Below, one piece after another: positions 43,846 through 55,789 of a DNA stretch of 64,000 nucleotides. Within the stretch, counting starts at the first letter, position 1, and every line of letters starts with the position of its first letter. Position numbers and translations under genes: made by a program. Below the pieces are notes generated by a model that was not told the origin of the DNA, ran no database searches, and saw only the letters and a program-made list of their open reading frames with translations. This DNA is from Dryococelus australis (taxonomy: Eukaryota; Arthropoda; Insecta; Phasmatodea; Phasmatidae). The stretch spans positions 86,661,916-86,725,915 of the forward strand of contig CM057009.1 of NCBI GenBank assembly GCA_029891345.1, written 5' to 3'.

Positions 43846-45441
43846 TAGCGACCAGCCCCGGCTTCGCACGGGTGCAATTAAGATAAAAAAAACTGCCAAA
43901 CCCGGCGTTAATTAGGTTGGGTAAACTCTCCATAAGCATTAAAAAGAGCACATTATAATTTAATAATTAATTAAATAATTTATAATTTAAAGTTTTTTTG
44001 CTATTTTTATTTAATATTTTTTTACTTTTTTATCATTTTTCATATTAATATACATTATATTACAATGCAATTTATCTGAGATAGAAGTATTTAATATGTT
44101 ATTGGCTAAGACATTCTCTGTAGACAATGTTTGACGTCCTGTTATTGTTTGGTAGCAAAATGTACTGTTTCTCGGAACTTCCAATTCGTGATAAACCAAC
44201 ATATAGTTGGCCATGGGAAAAACACTCTTTTCGTAGGTCGATTCGAACCAAAGAGAAAGTTTGACCCTGGGACTTATTAATAGTAATCGCGAACAATGTT
44301 TTTACGGGAAATTGCAACCGTTTGAAATATATTGGCAAATCCGTGGGAATCATGGGAATCCTCAGGATGTTTGCCAGCTGGCCAGCTGCTGGACCGGTGA
44401 GGATGGTCGCGACAATCAAATTTTCTTTCAAGTCTTTAATGAGCAATCTTGTGCCATTACACATGTTAGGAGGGCTTATATTCCTTAAAAGCATGATAGG
44501 AGTACCGACTTTTAACGATAGTTCGTGAGGTGGCAAGCCAGAAGAATTAAGAAAATTTAGAAAATCTTGAGGAAAGTGGACGACATCGTCAACATTGGTG
44601 ACTGTGTCAATTGACTTATAGGTTTTGACTTGGCCGGGAACTCTTTTTATAATGAGATTGTTGATTTCATTGACAGTGTCGTTCCTAGGTGATACTATTG
44701 CCCTGGAACACAACCAGTGAAAGTCTCTTTCTAGTAAATTTTCGAGGCCCGGATATACTGCTTCTATAAGATGCTGCAGACTGTGGACTATCTGACCTAA
44801 TGTCTCATTTAAAATGATTTCAGCAGAATTAGTGCCCAAATTTAGAGAAGGAAAAACTCCTTCTCCAAGTCTGAGCAATTGTTGTGGGAAATCTTTATGC
44901 GTGTCTCCACCAAGATAGGCTCTCATATTCGTTCACAAATTTAGGTGTTGAATAGAACTCCATAAGGGAGATGATTTAAGACATGCTTTGATGATATCTG
45001 CACGCGTCCCTTTTGTAACTACAGGGAGTGTCTGCCGAAAATCCCCAGCAAACACAAAAGTAACTCCCCCCATAATGGCAGTAGAGCTTCTAAGGTTGGC
45101 GCCGTACACAGCACACAGCACTTTTTATTTTCCGAATCTGTCCGTCCTGCAAAGCCGTAGTACATTATTTTGTTCTATCATCAATAGTTTTCGCAGCGCA
45201 CACAATGTAAAGAATTTTATAGGTCATTTATTTACACTTTGAGTTACATTATTGGAGTTTTAGTAGGGATCCCTATTGATTTTTAGAATAAAATATAGCC
45301 TATGACACTCAGTGATAACGTAGCATTCTACTGGTGAAAGAATTTTTAAAATCGGATGAGTAGTTTCGAAGATTACCTCCTACATCCAAACACACAAACA
45401 CACAAAGTTACAAACACTACCTCTTTATAATATTAGTATAG
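43846..45441. mobile_element. Helentron-type rolling-circle element, truncated
   Basis: The left end 'CTAGCGACCAGCCCCGGCTT' followed by 'CGCACGGGTGCAATT' and the right end 'CTTTATAATATTAGTATAGA' are the characteristic terminal sequences of arthropod Helitron/Helentron copies. Between them, on the minus strand, is the C-terminal half of the Pif1-like helicase. The Rep endonuclease and the helicase N-terminus are missing, so it is an internally deleted copy. It interrupts the protease of gypsy D. Confidence 0.8.
44099..45121 (-). pseudogene. Pif1-like helicase of the Helentron (C-terminal half)
   Basis: Starts at 45121 with 'GGVTFVFAGDFRQTLPVV' (motif III, G-D-x-x-Q). It runs through one in-frame TGA (44933-44935, just before the 'NMRA' that follows motif III in this family) into a 275-residue open frame. 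Later motifs are all visible: 'CSRAIVSPRNDTVNEINN', 'LKVGTPIMLLRNISPPNMCN', 'TLFAITINKSQGQTF' (motif V) and 'GQLYVGLSR' (motif VI). Walker A and B lie in the missing N-terminal part. Enzymes of this group unwind DNA during rolling-circle transposition. One stop in 338 codons suggests a younger copy than its neighbours. Confidence 0.9.
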
Positions 45442-45459
45442 ATAACACCATAGTCTTTA

Positions 45460-45835
45460 CTTTTAAACTGCTGCCATTTCAAACTATAATTCAAATGCCA
45501 TACTTAACTTTTCAATTCTGGTTTTCTTTTTACTAGTACACTAAAAAATTTCTGATTTACAGATCCATCAGTTGCACCTGTATCAATCATGATTTCTGCC
45601 TTGCCCTTCCTGACGTTTAAGGTCATGCATAAACTAGTTTTTTTTCCCCCTTTCCCAATGCTGCCAATTTACCACTTCCTTCCTTTTTTCCTTGCAAGAT
45701 TGACAGTATTTCTTCAAGTGCCGTATTTTGCCAATCTGATAACATACCCTCCCCTTAAGAGATTCACAATCTCTTTTTAAATGCCCCCTTTATCCGCAAT
45801 CAACACAAGTAATACTTTTCCTACTATTACTCATC
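45460..45835 (-). pseudogene. gag-pol: Gypsy D zinc knuckles and protease N-terminus
   Basis: Right to left: a CCHC knuckle 'ITCVDCG', stop, 'RGHLKRDCESL' with the normal C-x2-C-x4-H-x4-C spacing (the stop falls inside it). Then comes a second knuckle 'VCYQIGKIRHLKKYC', in which the second Cys is Ile. After a frame change is the aspartic protease start 'KAEIMIDTGATDGSVNQKF' with an intact D-T-G-A. The protease then runs into the Helentron right end. Confidence 0.85.
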
Positions 45836-45839
45836 ACAG

Positions 45840-46793
45840 TGTATTTTTCATCCTTCTTCTTAACTTGAAATTTTTGGGCACTATAATCCAAGAGTTTCAC
45901 TCTTGAAAAGAAAATAGGGCTGGCGAAAAGGCAAATTGCTGTCTCACAAAAGGGGACATATTTTCCAAAATGAAAGAATTAAAATCTTGCTCTGTTTACT
46001 TGATACCCAAGACTGCCCCACATTCATTAATTTCCTGAATAAATTCAGACTGGCACTAGCCTCTTTTTTGAAACCTATACATTATGTGGTTTCCCAACTT
46101 GCCTTTTACCCATTTGGGTACCAGGAACTCCCATAATCTCATTTTCACTTACCCCAACCATCCCCCTGTTCCAGTCCTAGCATCAACATTTCCAAAGCAA
46201 CATCTAAGCATAGATCAATTAAATTCTTTATTAAGTCACTATTAGAGTGCCCTACCCAAGTTCTTTTTAGTCTATCTACAGTAGTGCATAAATTGCAGAA
46301 GCAAATGCATATTGTATTAGTTCAATTTAGGTATTTATTTTAATGCTGAAATAAGCAATTTTGTCTTTACTCTCATAAATAGTCCACTCAGTACCTCCCA
46401 GTATGCTACTATTTCCCTCATCATTTCCTCGTATGAGAACCAATAGCTTTCTAAGAGTATGTATTTCCTCATCCTCTCACACTTATACATTAGCAGATTT
46501 TAGGTTAGTTAACAGTTGCTTTTTGACAATTTATATATCCAGCTGGTCGACATCTTAAACTCTATATTTGCCCTAGTGAACATCGCAATGCTCCAAAGAG
46601 CAGAGTGGTGTAGGACTGCGACCCTTTTAAACTGTTGACTTAGCAAAGTGGAGTAACTAAAATTAGTAGGGATCATTTTATTTATTTTCGTTTCAGAAGC
46701 TACGGAATTCCTAGGGAAATCACTTGCGAATGGTTGACTCTGGTTATTGTTTGGTTTTATTTCCACTAAATAATATACTAATAAAAACAACAC
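45840..46793 (-). pseudogene. gag: Gypsy D gag
   Basis: Upstream of the knuckles a broken frame shows 'EEIHTLRKLLVLIRGNDEG' and 'GGTEWTIYESKDKIAYFSI' near 46340-46480. Before it lies a 94-residue open frame (46509-46793) that ends in the same region. Recognised as gag mainly by being directly upstream of the zinc knuckles on the same strand; several stops. Confidence 0.5.
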
Positions 46794-47179
46794 GGTCTGC
46801 CAATTGGGGTATACAGTCTTCGCTTAATTTGCAACACATACCCCTTACTATACATTGAAATTACAATTACTAAAATAAGCATAAAAAGGGCTTATAATAC
46901 TTGTTCACAATGATATAATTCAATTTACAATTCAATTTTGAGGAACTTAACCAGGCCTAGCTAAAATACAACAATATAATTCATTAATAAATACAATAGC
47001 AAACTGCCTTAAGAAGACACGGAACATATAGCAGTTCCCAAAACGTCACATTCTGTCATGTCTGGGAAAACTACTGTGTGCAAGTTTCTTCATTGGGTTT
47101 GTTTGCCAGTGTTGTCTTATTTGTGTAAGCAGATAACTAGCCTCTTTCATCTTTGGTGTGTCATCTGTTGGTCATATAA

Positions 47180-47184
<5 letters not shown>

Positions 47185-47211
<27 letters not shown>

Positions 47212-47216
47212 CATGC
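47185..47216. repeat. (TG)n microsatellite
   Basis: About 13 TG dinucleotides followed by 'catgcgtgcgtg'. A short CT-repeat lies nearby at 47484-47495. The region 46800-48960 has no recognised gene. Confidence 0.9.
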
Positions 47217-48960
47217 GTGCGTGATAATTTTTCACATTTAGCTTGCTGTCCGGTTTGATTTTACTCAGTTCCTTTGTGGAATTTTCTGGCTTTGTACATA
47301 TATTCTTGACCACACCATGCATTGCTTGCATTTTTTCTTGTCTAGTAAAACTGTTCCTTTTGAGTGTGTTTCTTTGTTGTGTTGTCTCATTTTGTTCCTA
47401 GATATTTTATCTATATTGTCCAAATTTTTCAAGCAGATTTTTAGCCTGTGTGGTTTTCTGCGTGTTATCGATTGTTAGCACCTCTCTCTCTCTCTATGCA
47501 TGTGCGCATGTGCTTGCACGGGTGTAGGCACACATGTTTATTTATATACATATACTCATTTTCTTGTCCACGGGTTACTTGTTTTTTTTAAGTATTTTTT
47601 GTGTTCAGTCTTGTTTTTTTCCATGACAGACATCTACATTGCTAAGGTGAATGTCCAAAAATCTTCATTGAGTGCAGGACCATTCTACGGCAACCAGCAA
47701 CGCCTGAAATAAATGCATCCTTAGAACTCGCAGTGTAACTCCTTGCAATATAGTTGGCCATTCATGTCTTTCTTGGAGGGTTGAAAGAACACCAATACCA
47801 CCAAAACTTCAAGAAAACAGCTCTTACAGTTTGAGCTGCTCACTTGGTGGACGGTGCATTGACTGAACATAATTAAAACACGTCATCAGCTCTTAATTCA
47901 CCATTGTAACATTTAAGTTATTTTATATGCACTGACATAGACCTTATTTATGAATGACATTTGACAACTATAGCCCAGCAGAGAATAATGCTATTGCACC
48001 AGCTAGCTCAGCGAATTTTTCAGATGGATGTTAGTAATGGTTATTTTGAATTAGAATGCCTAAATTCTGTTCTCATTTTTTATTTATCCACTGTTATCAA
48101 ACAAAAAAAAAAGATTTGATTTCCATTATTAATGTTGAAACTTAAAACATTTTGCAGCAATTACAGACAAACTGCTTGCATCTAAAACAAACATGAGGAT
48201 GCGTACTCCCTAGTGGCTACATACATGGGCAGAAAATAATTTATTAGAAACAAATATTGTTCAGTCCGAAAAAGTTATTAGAAGTTAAGCCATGGGTGCT
48301 ACCCATAAATGGTTATCTTTCCACTCAATAAATTATTTTTCTCCTTCTGGGGTTATGAACCCTGAGCACACAGGCATCCATTCTTGGCAGTGGTGCCGGT
48401 ATTTGTGGAAGAAAAATGTGCTTGACTCAACCTTCAGAGTTACCCTGTTCTAACCTGCATTCTGATAAGCTGTTGGCTGACCACACCACACTACTCATCC
48501 AATCAGTAATGGTTAGACATAAGCCAATCAGGATATTTCTCTTTAATTTCACATGACTAACAAAATGCAATACCTACTACCCTCTAAGGGCTAGTGAAAA
48601 ATAACCTCCAAATGACTTATACACCAAAAAACCTGTCACATGACTACAATTAAATTGCACTCCACTTAAATAATCCACCAAATATTAATCTGAAAATTAT
48701 ATTAGTGACTCACCAACACAACAAAATAATCCAAAACGAAAAGGACAAAATAAATAAAAACCTGAAAAACCGCAATGTTACACCATCAATAATTTGATGT
48801 ACACTTAGTCTAACACAAAATGTGCCACCGAACACGTAAAGAAGTATCTGTTCAATAAGGATAGTCTTTCATTGTCCTGAGCCACAAAGCATGCCTGGTT
48901 AAAGACAAAATCTTTAACTATCACTATCTGTGAAAATACTTGTGATGAGCTATAGCTCAA

Positions 48961-49205
48961 ACATCACTTGCGAGGCTCAGTTTCAGCCATAAAACTAGGG
49001 AACATCTCGTGTCTATCTACGTGGCAAACACGGGCATCAACAATACACATCCATGCACTTTGGCCAGCCATAACATAAACTCTGTCATATTGACTAGCTA
49101 AAAGCAACTCCACAGCCAGAGCATATGTGCGACGATACCCAACACCAGGTTTCACAGCACGTGCATGCATACTTAATGGCTTTGTGCAGAGAACAATGCC
49201 CAGTA
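48961..49205 (-). CDS. Possible host exon, product unknown
   Basis: The 114-residue minus-strand frame has two parts. The upstream part is AT-rich and hydrophobic and looks like translated intron. The last 65-70 codons have balanced composition and protein-like sequence: 'KPGVGYRRTYALAVELLLA', 'QYDRVYVMAGQSAWMCIVDA', 'CHVDRHEMFPSFMAETEP', then Arg-Lys-stop. A splice acceptor would be needed around 49190-49210. I do not recognise the family, and it could also be a transposon piece. The stop after 'EPRK' would make it a terminal exon. Confidence 0.35.
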
Positions 49206-49946
49206 CAAAACATATAAATATACAGTTTTTCCACTCATTTTTTTTACTAACCAAGCTGGCAATAAAATACAAAATAATAAAATTACGTGTGACACATTCA
49301 AGCATCACATTTCATTAGTCCTTCCAACGTAATTTGGTCCATATAAGAAGGTATCCCTATTTCTCTGCAGTAATTCAGAGACAGCCTTCTCCTGTCGCCA
49401 GCTGATGTTTTGTCTTGTTCTTACTAGCAGTTACTCCAACCTACATTTGCATAACAGACATAGAAGAAATATGCAGGCAAGAAGGAGATTGTAGACAAAA
49501 TGTCTATGTATTTTATTTTATATTGTTACAAAACAGCTGTTATTAGTGTAACGAATTAAACTTTGTTAGAATAATGTGTAGTTGTTTAAACAAAATGGAA
49601 TGCCGTATGCGATAGTTTTCCTTCATTTGTCTCTTCTTCATAGGCCATAGCTATTGCTTGCTTCTAACGCCATCACATGTATGCTTCATATTAATTGAAG
49701 CGGCAGCACATCTATTGCAGAGTTTTTTTAAATATTTCTACATTTATTATACATAACATATTTCAAACCCGAGTTGTTTTAATCCACACGAGATGAAAAA
49801 TGTACTTTAAAAGGACGTAATTGATATACTTTTGTGACACAGCAGCGAAAAAGGTGACTGTGCTGCATCTGTTGGTGAGTGCGTGCGGCTCACATCGGAA
49901 ACAACGCCCCCCAGGAAATTACTAGTTTTTCATGTGTAAAATGCAA

Positions 49947-49974
49947 ATATGAGAACAAATTCTCATATTTGTTA
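49947..49974. repeat. Perfect 12-bp hairpin
   Basis: CAAATATGAGAA and TTCTCATATTTG flank a 4-base loop. AT-rich context; no assigned role. Confidence 0.6.
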
Positions 49975-50519
49975 TTTTCTGCAAGCTCTATAAATATTTT
50001 AACTTGACATATTTCTGTGTGAAGCAATTCTGCTTGCTAATAATTTGGATTCTGCCTTCAATCGCCAAGCCTTTCTGAGGTCTGCTCGCCATTTTATTTT
50101 TTCCTGACTCCCCTCCCACTTCAGCAACAAAGCAAAAATAAATATTATTTATTTAGTTACTAAAACCACTCAATGTTTGTGATGGAATAATTTTTGCCAC
50201 AAATAATATTTGTGTTAATGTGATACTTTGGTATCTGGTCGCACTCTGTGCCACTCTTAACTTATGAATATACTGTGCGTATATGAACTATTGTAAACTA
50301 CACAATCTCACCTTTTTGAAGAGCAGATGCTAGTTTTAATCGTAAAATACTTTATTATTATGAATGCAAATGTATTGTGTGACAATTTCCCTAAATTCCT
50401 CATACATCCAAGTTTCACATGTATACACTGTTAAAAACGTGTGTTAATATAGTACCTGATACTTTTAATATTAAAATTAATCAGTTCCGCATCACTCAAC
50501 TGTAGCATGGTAATTAACA

Positions 50520-50651
50520 GCGTGCACGTGGGTTATTTATAGCCACGGCACGTGGCTGGCGGCAGCTGTTCAATATTTGACTTTGAACAGGTGGCTCCAC
50601 GGTTAAGCCGCAACTCGATTAAGCCACCCCCAGTAAATCGGGAGTTTGTTG
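50520..50651. mobile_element. End of a Tigger-like DNA transposon
   Basis: Read in reverse it starts ACAACAAACTCCCGATTTAC and continues with 'GTGGCTTAATCGAG', a terminus style of pogo/Tigger elements. It abuts the TA that flanks the element starting at 50654. The partner end was not located. Confidence 0.4.
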
Positions 50652-51215
50652 TATAGTCGAACCCTGATGTAACAAAGATGTAAGTAACCTTAAGACCTTA
50701 AAAAATATCCCAAAAATTTATGAAAATAATAAAATATCCTTATTAAAATGGAATACATTGTAATGAAAACATGATAAATATACATTCACTAGCCTATGGC
50801 AATAAAATGTAGGTTTTTATCAGTTGGTACCCTTAAACTATCTGCCGAAACACAAAAAAAAATTGTGGCAGTGATTTGTGTTGACCACGCTTGCGCCTAG
50901 CAAGTTAGACTTCCTAAGATGTCATGAAGATGTCATTTTTGCAATATTTGCTCCAATGCCTTATTTTAGTTGCTTATTTGGTAGCAAAAATATTTATGCA
51001 GTTGTCGTGGGTTTCTGCTAATAGTTTTTTTTATGCTTTCGTTACCATGTCACAATATTTACATATTAAAGAAAGGACAAATAACAGAGGCTTTACAGTC
51101 TCCATATTAACAGTTTCCATTTTTGGAGGCATTGAGTTAGACCAAAGCAAATTTGAACCTTTGTAACCTGTGTAGTTTAAAAAGGTCAGTACACAAGTAG
51201 TGTTTGTGGTAATGA

Positions 51216-51539
<324 letters not shown>

Positions 51540-52919
51540 GTGAAGTGAGTGTATGTGTAAATATGTTGTACACTAGTGAAGTTGTACCCTTGGCACAACT
51601 TCTCTAGTGCCTAGCAGCCCTCCCTCCCCTTGTGCCTAGCAGCGTTCCCTCCCATAGCGACTAGCTGCCATCCAGTTATGTATGCATAGCAACAGTGGTA
51701 GTCAATAACAGTGCAGGTTACAGATCTTACCCTCTCCTTCCCTGAGCATCTTTTTTCTTTTTACCACGCCATTTCTTTCTGTGCAATGTTTTATACGTTT
51801 TTCTGTAGTGTTGTTATAACTTTGATTTTTAGTCTTTCTTCTTGGATTTTGATTACAGATTGCAAGTGGAATTGATTACATTGCCTTGCTAATGATCTGC
51901 TTACACTATTTTTTTATCGATTACAATTTTGTTTACTGTTTTGGATACAATACATGTCAATAATACCACTAGCAGCGCCCATTTCTGCTGCAACCCGACT
52001 CCCTTCTCTGTCACACATTTTGCAGTTGCTCTTGAAAATTAGGTCACGTCCTTCACACCAGCTGTATGCATACCTGTCGTCTGACTTACATGTGCTGCTA
52101 TTGGTCATCAGTGTGTTGGATAAAATAAATGAAGGCATGATTGTGGTGCAATTTACAAACAATTGTTTGTTAAGTTATTTATTTACTTCATTTTAGTGAG
52201 AAAGTTAGCCTTTGCACTTACTAAAATTGTACACTGGGAAAAATATATCCATAGTACATATCACACTGTTTACTTTTGTGGCGGTACATGGAGGTCCATA
52301 GCTTTGTAGGCTGTATATTTATGTCCGAAAGACTTCTGTGTATTCAAATAAATTTGTATTTCATTAATAAATTGTCGAATTTTCTTACAAAAACCCTTTC
52401 AGAAATGGATTTTACACTCATAAGGTAAGCGGCGCACTTAGAACTTTTTTCTCGTTAACATGTGGTCGTTTATGGACGTGCTATAATATATTTTTATAAA
52501 CTTTTTACTATTTAAATAATTTAAAATTTTGTTAATAAATCACCCAAATTTTGTACAAAAAAGCTTTTGGAAATAGTTCACACTTAACTAAAGGTAGGCA
52601 GCGCGCAGTGTATAAACCTTATTTTTGTTAACTACAGATTGTTTGTGGTCTTTTGGGGTACTATTTCATTTGCAGAACATCTGCCTATTGAATTACTTTA
52701 GTATTTAACTTATATAAAAAAGTGTTATTTTGCACCATTGATTGCGAAAAACTATCTTTACTTGAAAACAACATCCTTTTGTAACAACTTGTTGGTGTTT
52801 GAGTGTCAAAATAGGTAAATTTGAATTTTATGAAACAGTAAAATAAAGAAAATATTTTCAGTAACTATGACATTTTGTTAAATCAGGGTTCTACTGTACC
52901 TATGTAACCTGCTTGCAAA

Positions 52920-53520
52920 TCCCTATCATGACCCCTCCTCAAGACATACGGCACTATCAGACAAATTCATCATTCTAACTGGAAAACTGTCAGAATTTCA
53001 AGAGACCAAAGTTCTTGCTACAATGACACTGCCTGGCAAGATGTTACCTTTGTTTAATTGCTCAATGAGACCCAAACATCTGACAAATTTTCCTTGACAT
53101 CTGACTATAATGACAATTTCACTAGAAGAGTGTAGCATAGTGGGTTGACAACAAACTACTGGGCAGCTAATTGGTGAGGACTAATCCTGCCACGTTGACA
53201 CTGCCAACTCAGTACTGCCTATCTTTAGTACACCAAGTGGAATATCATTACAGTATCCCAGCCATTGTAGAACATTTAGCTCCAGAATACTTGAATTCTC
53301 TATTTCTCTTATGTATATATCATGCTCTAGGCTAAGGTCACCAAGCTACAAGTTCACCATTTTCTTATGTCTAACTGGTGTGGTCTCACCTGGTACCATG
53401 GTTAAATAGCAATGTTCCATGCTGTAGTTAGATGATTGCAGGGAGGAAAGCCAGAGGATGTCTGGTCTTACTACTGTTATGGTTGCCCCAGTGTCGATAA
53501 CTATCTGGCAAGAAAATTCA
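52920..53520 (-). pseudogene. pol: Gypsy F protease and protease-RT linker
   Basis: Right to left: 'SLNEFSCQIVIDTGATITVV' followed by 'RPDIL' (aspartic protease with an intact D-T-G-A, 53346-53750 frame). Then, through stops, comes a linker with 'FVRCLGLIEQLNKGNILPG' and 'FPVRMMNLSDSAVCLEEGS', matching the V-P-V-R-x-x-N-x-S/T-D segment that precedes RT in gypsy polyproteins. It ends beside the TIR element at 52896. The RT itself is absent. Confidence 0.75.
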
Positions 53521-53739
53521 TTCAGGCTCCCTTCCACGTTTATTGCATCCAAATAGTGTTTCATCAAGCGTATATGTAAGAACATTGAAGCCTTCCCCCA
53601 GCAGTCACCAACCTTGGCCCCATCACCTCTTCCGAGATCAGGGTTTGGAAGATCCAAAATGTCTTGCACTCTCATTTGCTTCTCACTGCCTCTTTTCCCG
53701 CTGCTGCTTGTGTTGTTGCTGCTACTGCTGTTGTTTTGC

Positions 53740-54180
53740 ACAGCAGGCACTTATTTACCCTGGCTGTCCACATGACCAACACACTGGCAGGGGGGGGGGG
53801 GGAAGAGCTCTGTAGCATGTGCCCTGGAAGCAATGTCCCTTATGGCCATTTAGAACTCTTTCAGTGTCTTCTTTATGCTGTTATTGTCAGCCTTGCTCAG
53901 CATCACTGCCCACACCAGAAGTCGGGGTGCCGAGACCTGTCGGGCAACTTGCATGGTGTGGGGTGCAGTTAGGCGTACCACTTGTTGTACCTCTGTGTTA
54001 ACAATATGATTGATGAAGCCAACTGCGATGACATTGCGTGCCTCCTTGGGGCACCCTTCCATATATAGGTGGGACAGCACCATTATGACTTGCCATAGCT
54101 CCTGCAGTGACTTGCCTGGTCGTTGGGTGTGGCTTTGCAGGTGGGCACGATGGGCCATGTCACAGGTATCGATCACTGAA
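53740..54180 (-). pseudogene. gag: Gypsy F gag
   Basis: The 108-residue frame (53850-54176) contains 'AHLQSHTQRPGKSLQELWQV' and 'GCPKEARNVIAVGFINHIVN', the C-terminal capsid half of gypsy gag (Q-x-P-G-E-S-L-Q-E-L, then F-I-x-x-L). A zinc-knuckle-like remnant 'VCWSCGQPG' follows near 53770, beside a 13-base G-run, and then the protease. Confidence 0.75.
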
Positions 54181-54509
54181 ACGTAGCTCTAAGGCTGACA
54201 CAAGTGTGTGGTATTCCATTCGCTGTTACTCTAGCAGAGATTGTAGTATGCTGAATGTTGGTCATTTTTATAATTTTTTAATTTTTCAATTAATAAATTA
54301 ATGTGATTATTTTACATGATGTTATACAATATGGTTTATGCGAAGTATTAAAAGATGCAGACATGTTTGCAAGTGAAAATTAAACCACCTGAATATGTTG
54401 GTTCACAAATGTTCTTATTTTGCTATCACAATCCTAACAGAATTCCTTATTTTATTAGAGTATTGAATATTATTAATTTGTTTTAGAATTCTGATCATTA
54501 TAGGAAAGG

Positions 54510-54850
54510 AGATTTAGATAACTTAAATTTACCAGACATACATTTTTCTCATTATAATTAATTGTGGGTCTTTTACAAAATTACACAAATGATTGGAATG
54601 ATGTGATAAAGGTATAAAGAAAGTACAATATGCCTGTAAAAATCATGATTTTACTTATGGAGGTCATAAATATGTACAATAAATAGATTGAGCTGATTTA
54701 ATTGTACAACAATAAGCAAAAGAAAACATGTTAACACAAAGGATACCATTTTCTGAAGAAAAGAAATTACTTCTACTACTGTTGCTTCAACATTGTTTGC
54801 AGTTAAGTAAAATAGGCTGGGGCTTAAGATTTTTTATTGTATCAGGTTGT
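54510..54850 (+). pseudogene. PLA2-like capsid protein relic (Polinton/parvovirus VP1 type)
   Basis: AT-rich and broken by at least six stops, so not visible as an ORF. Pieces in order are 'LDNLNLPDIHFSHYN', 'CGSFTKLHK' (Ca-binding loop, normally C-G-P-x-T), 'CDKGIKKVQYACKNHDFTYG' with the His-Asp catalytic pair, an 'ADLIVQQ' helix, then 'PFSEEKKLLL' and 'LSKIGWGL'. Order and spacing match the phospholipase A2 domain of parvovirus VP1 and the similar protein of Polintons/adintoviruses, which helps virions leave endosomes. The nearest related genes are the Polinton at 16.6-26.5 kb; here the flanks are gypsy F and non-coding DNA. Confidence 0.7.
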
Positions 54851-55280
54851 GTTTATGAAAGTTGAGGTGTTTTCTAATTGCTGGAATAACTTAAGAGTTA
54901 TTAATTTTTTTAATTTGTTGGCCACTTGTAATTTTGAACATATCATTAAGTAATATAAACCATATTAGTTAATTAAATATTTTTCCTTCATATTATTACC
55001 TCCTTGCCTTCTGACAGAGAAGGGGTACAAGCTAAAGATTAATTTACTTGTAGGAGCATCAATTCAATAATCAATAAAATTACATAATAAATTACTCTTT
55101 ACTATGTCTCAAAATCACTCTACAAGCAATTATTTATTACAAAACAAACTCTCTCTTTTTACTTTACTGGTCTCAAATACTTGGGCGATAAGCAGCTCAA
55201 ACCTTTATTTGATTTTAATGCTTTCGGATCTATTGTTGGCCTCTGTACACTACACCCCTTCTCACACTCACGACGGTATT
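54851..55280. other. No gene recognised
   Basis: AT-rich sequence after the PLA2-like relic. No further Polinton gene was recognised on either strand. Confidence 0.4.
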
Positions 55281-55626
55281 GTACTTACCACTGATTGAAT
55301 ATGTAGCTGCACAATTCACGTACAAAGGCTCTTGCAGATGGCGCCAGCGCCTGGGGTTGCTGGGTCTGGCAGCCGCATGACGTAAAGAAGGCCCCGGCCT
55401 TGTGAGTCCATGCCTTATATTCGCACTGCTGGCCTAGTGTCCCCTCGGCGGCTCTGTTTGTTTTCCCGTGCCTCCCAAAACACTGCTGCTCAGGTGGCAT
55501 CCCTGCGGCCGCTCTGGTGCGCCATAACATTTTCGCCTCTCGAAGAAGATGCTGTCCTCAGCCCTTGTGGAAAGGGTCGATCGGCATGGGAGGAGACACG
55601 GTTGAGTAAGAGCCGCCAACCGTGGA
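55281..55626. other. GC-rich block, LTR-like
   Basis: GC-rich island with 'ggcgccagcgcctgggg' and 'tggtgcgccataacat', the latter resembling a primer-binding site followed by a retroelement leader. Overlapping open frames on both strands have no known motif. It abuts the second copy of the 159-bp repeat. Confidence 0.35.
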
Positions 55627-55785
55627 GTTTAAGTGGTCAGCGGAGCACGGCAGTTGAATGAACTGGAAAGCCCATTATCCCCACGTTCACAGTTGTCGTG
55701 TAGATATGATGCAGTGGCCTAACTATGTATTCGTTAGAGTGTCCTCGTGCTCTTATTCACTTTTTGTCTGCCTTTTGAGTGTGAA
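55627..55785 (+). repeat. 159-bp dispersed repeat, copy 2
   Basis: Nearly identical to 51381-51539. Here the left neighbour is the GC-rich block and the right neighbour is AT-rich DNA, both different from copy 1, so only the 159 bases are shared. Confidence 0.9.
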
Positions 55786-55789
55786 ATGG

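Noticed and set aside
55285..55661. Overlapping 80-codon frames on both strands
   Set aside because: GC-rich block reduces stop frequency on all frames; residue content gives no domain.
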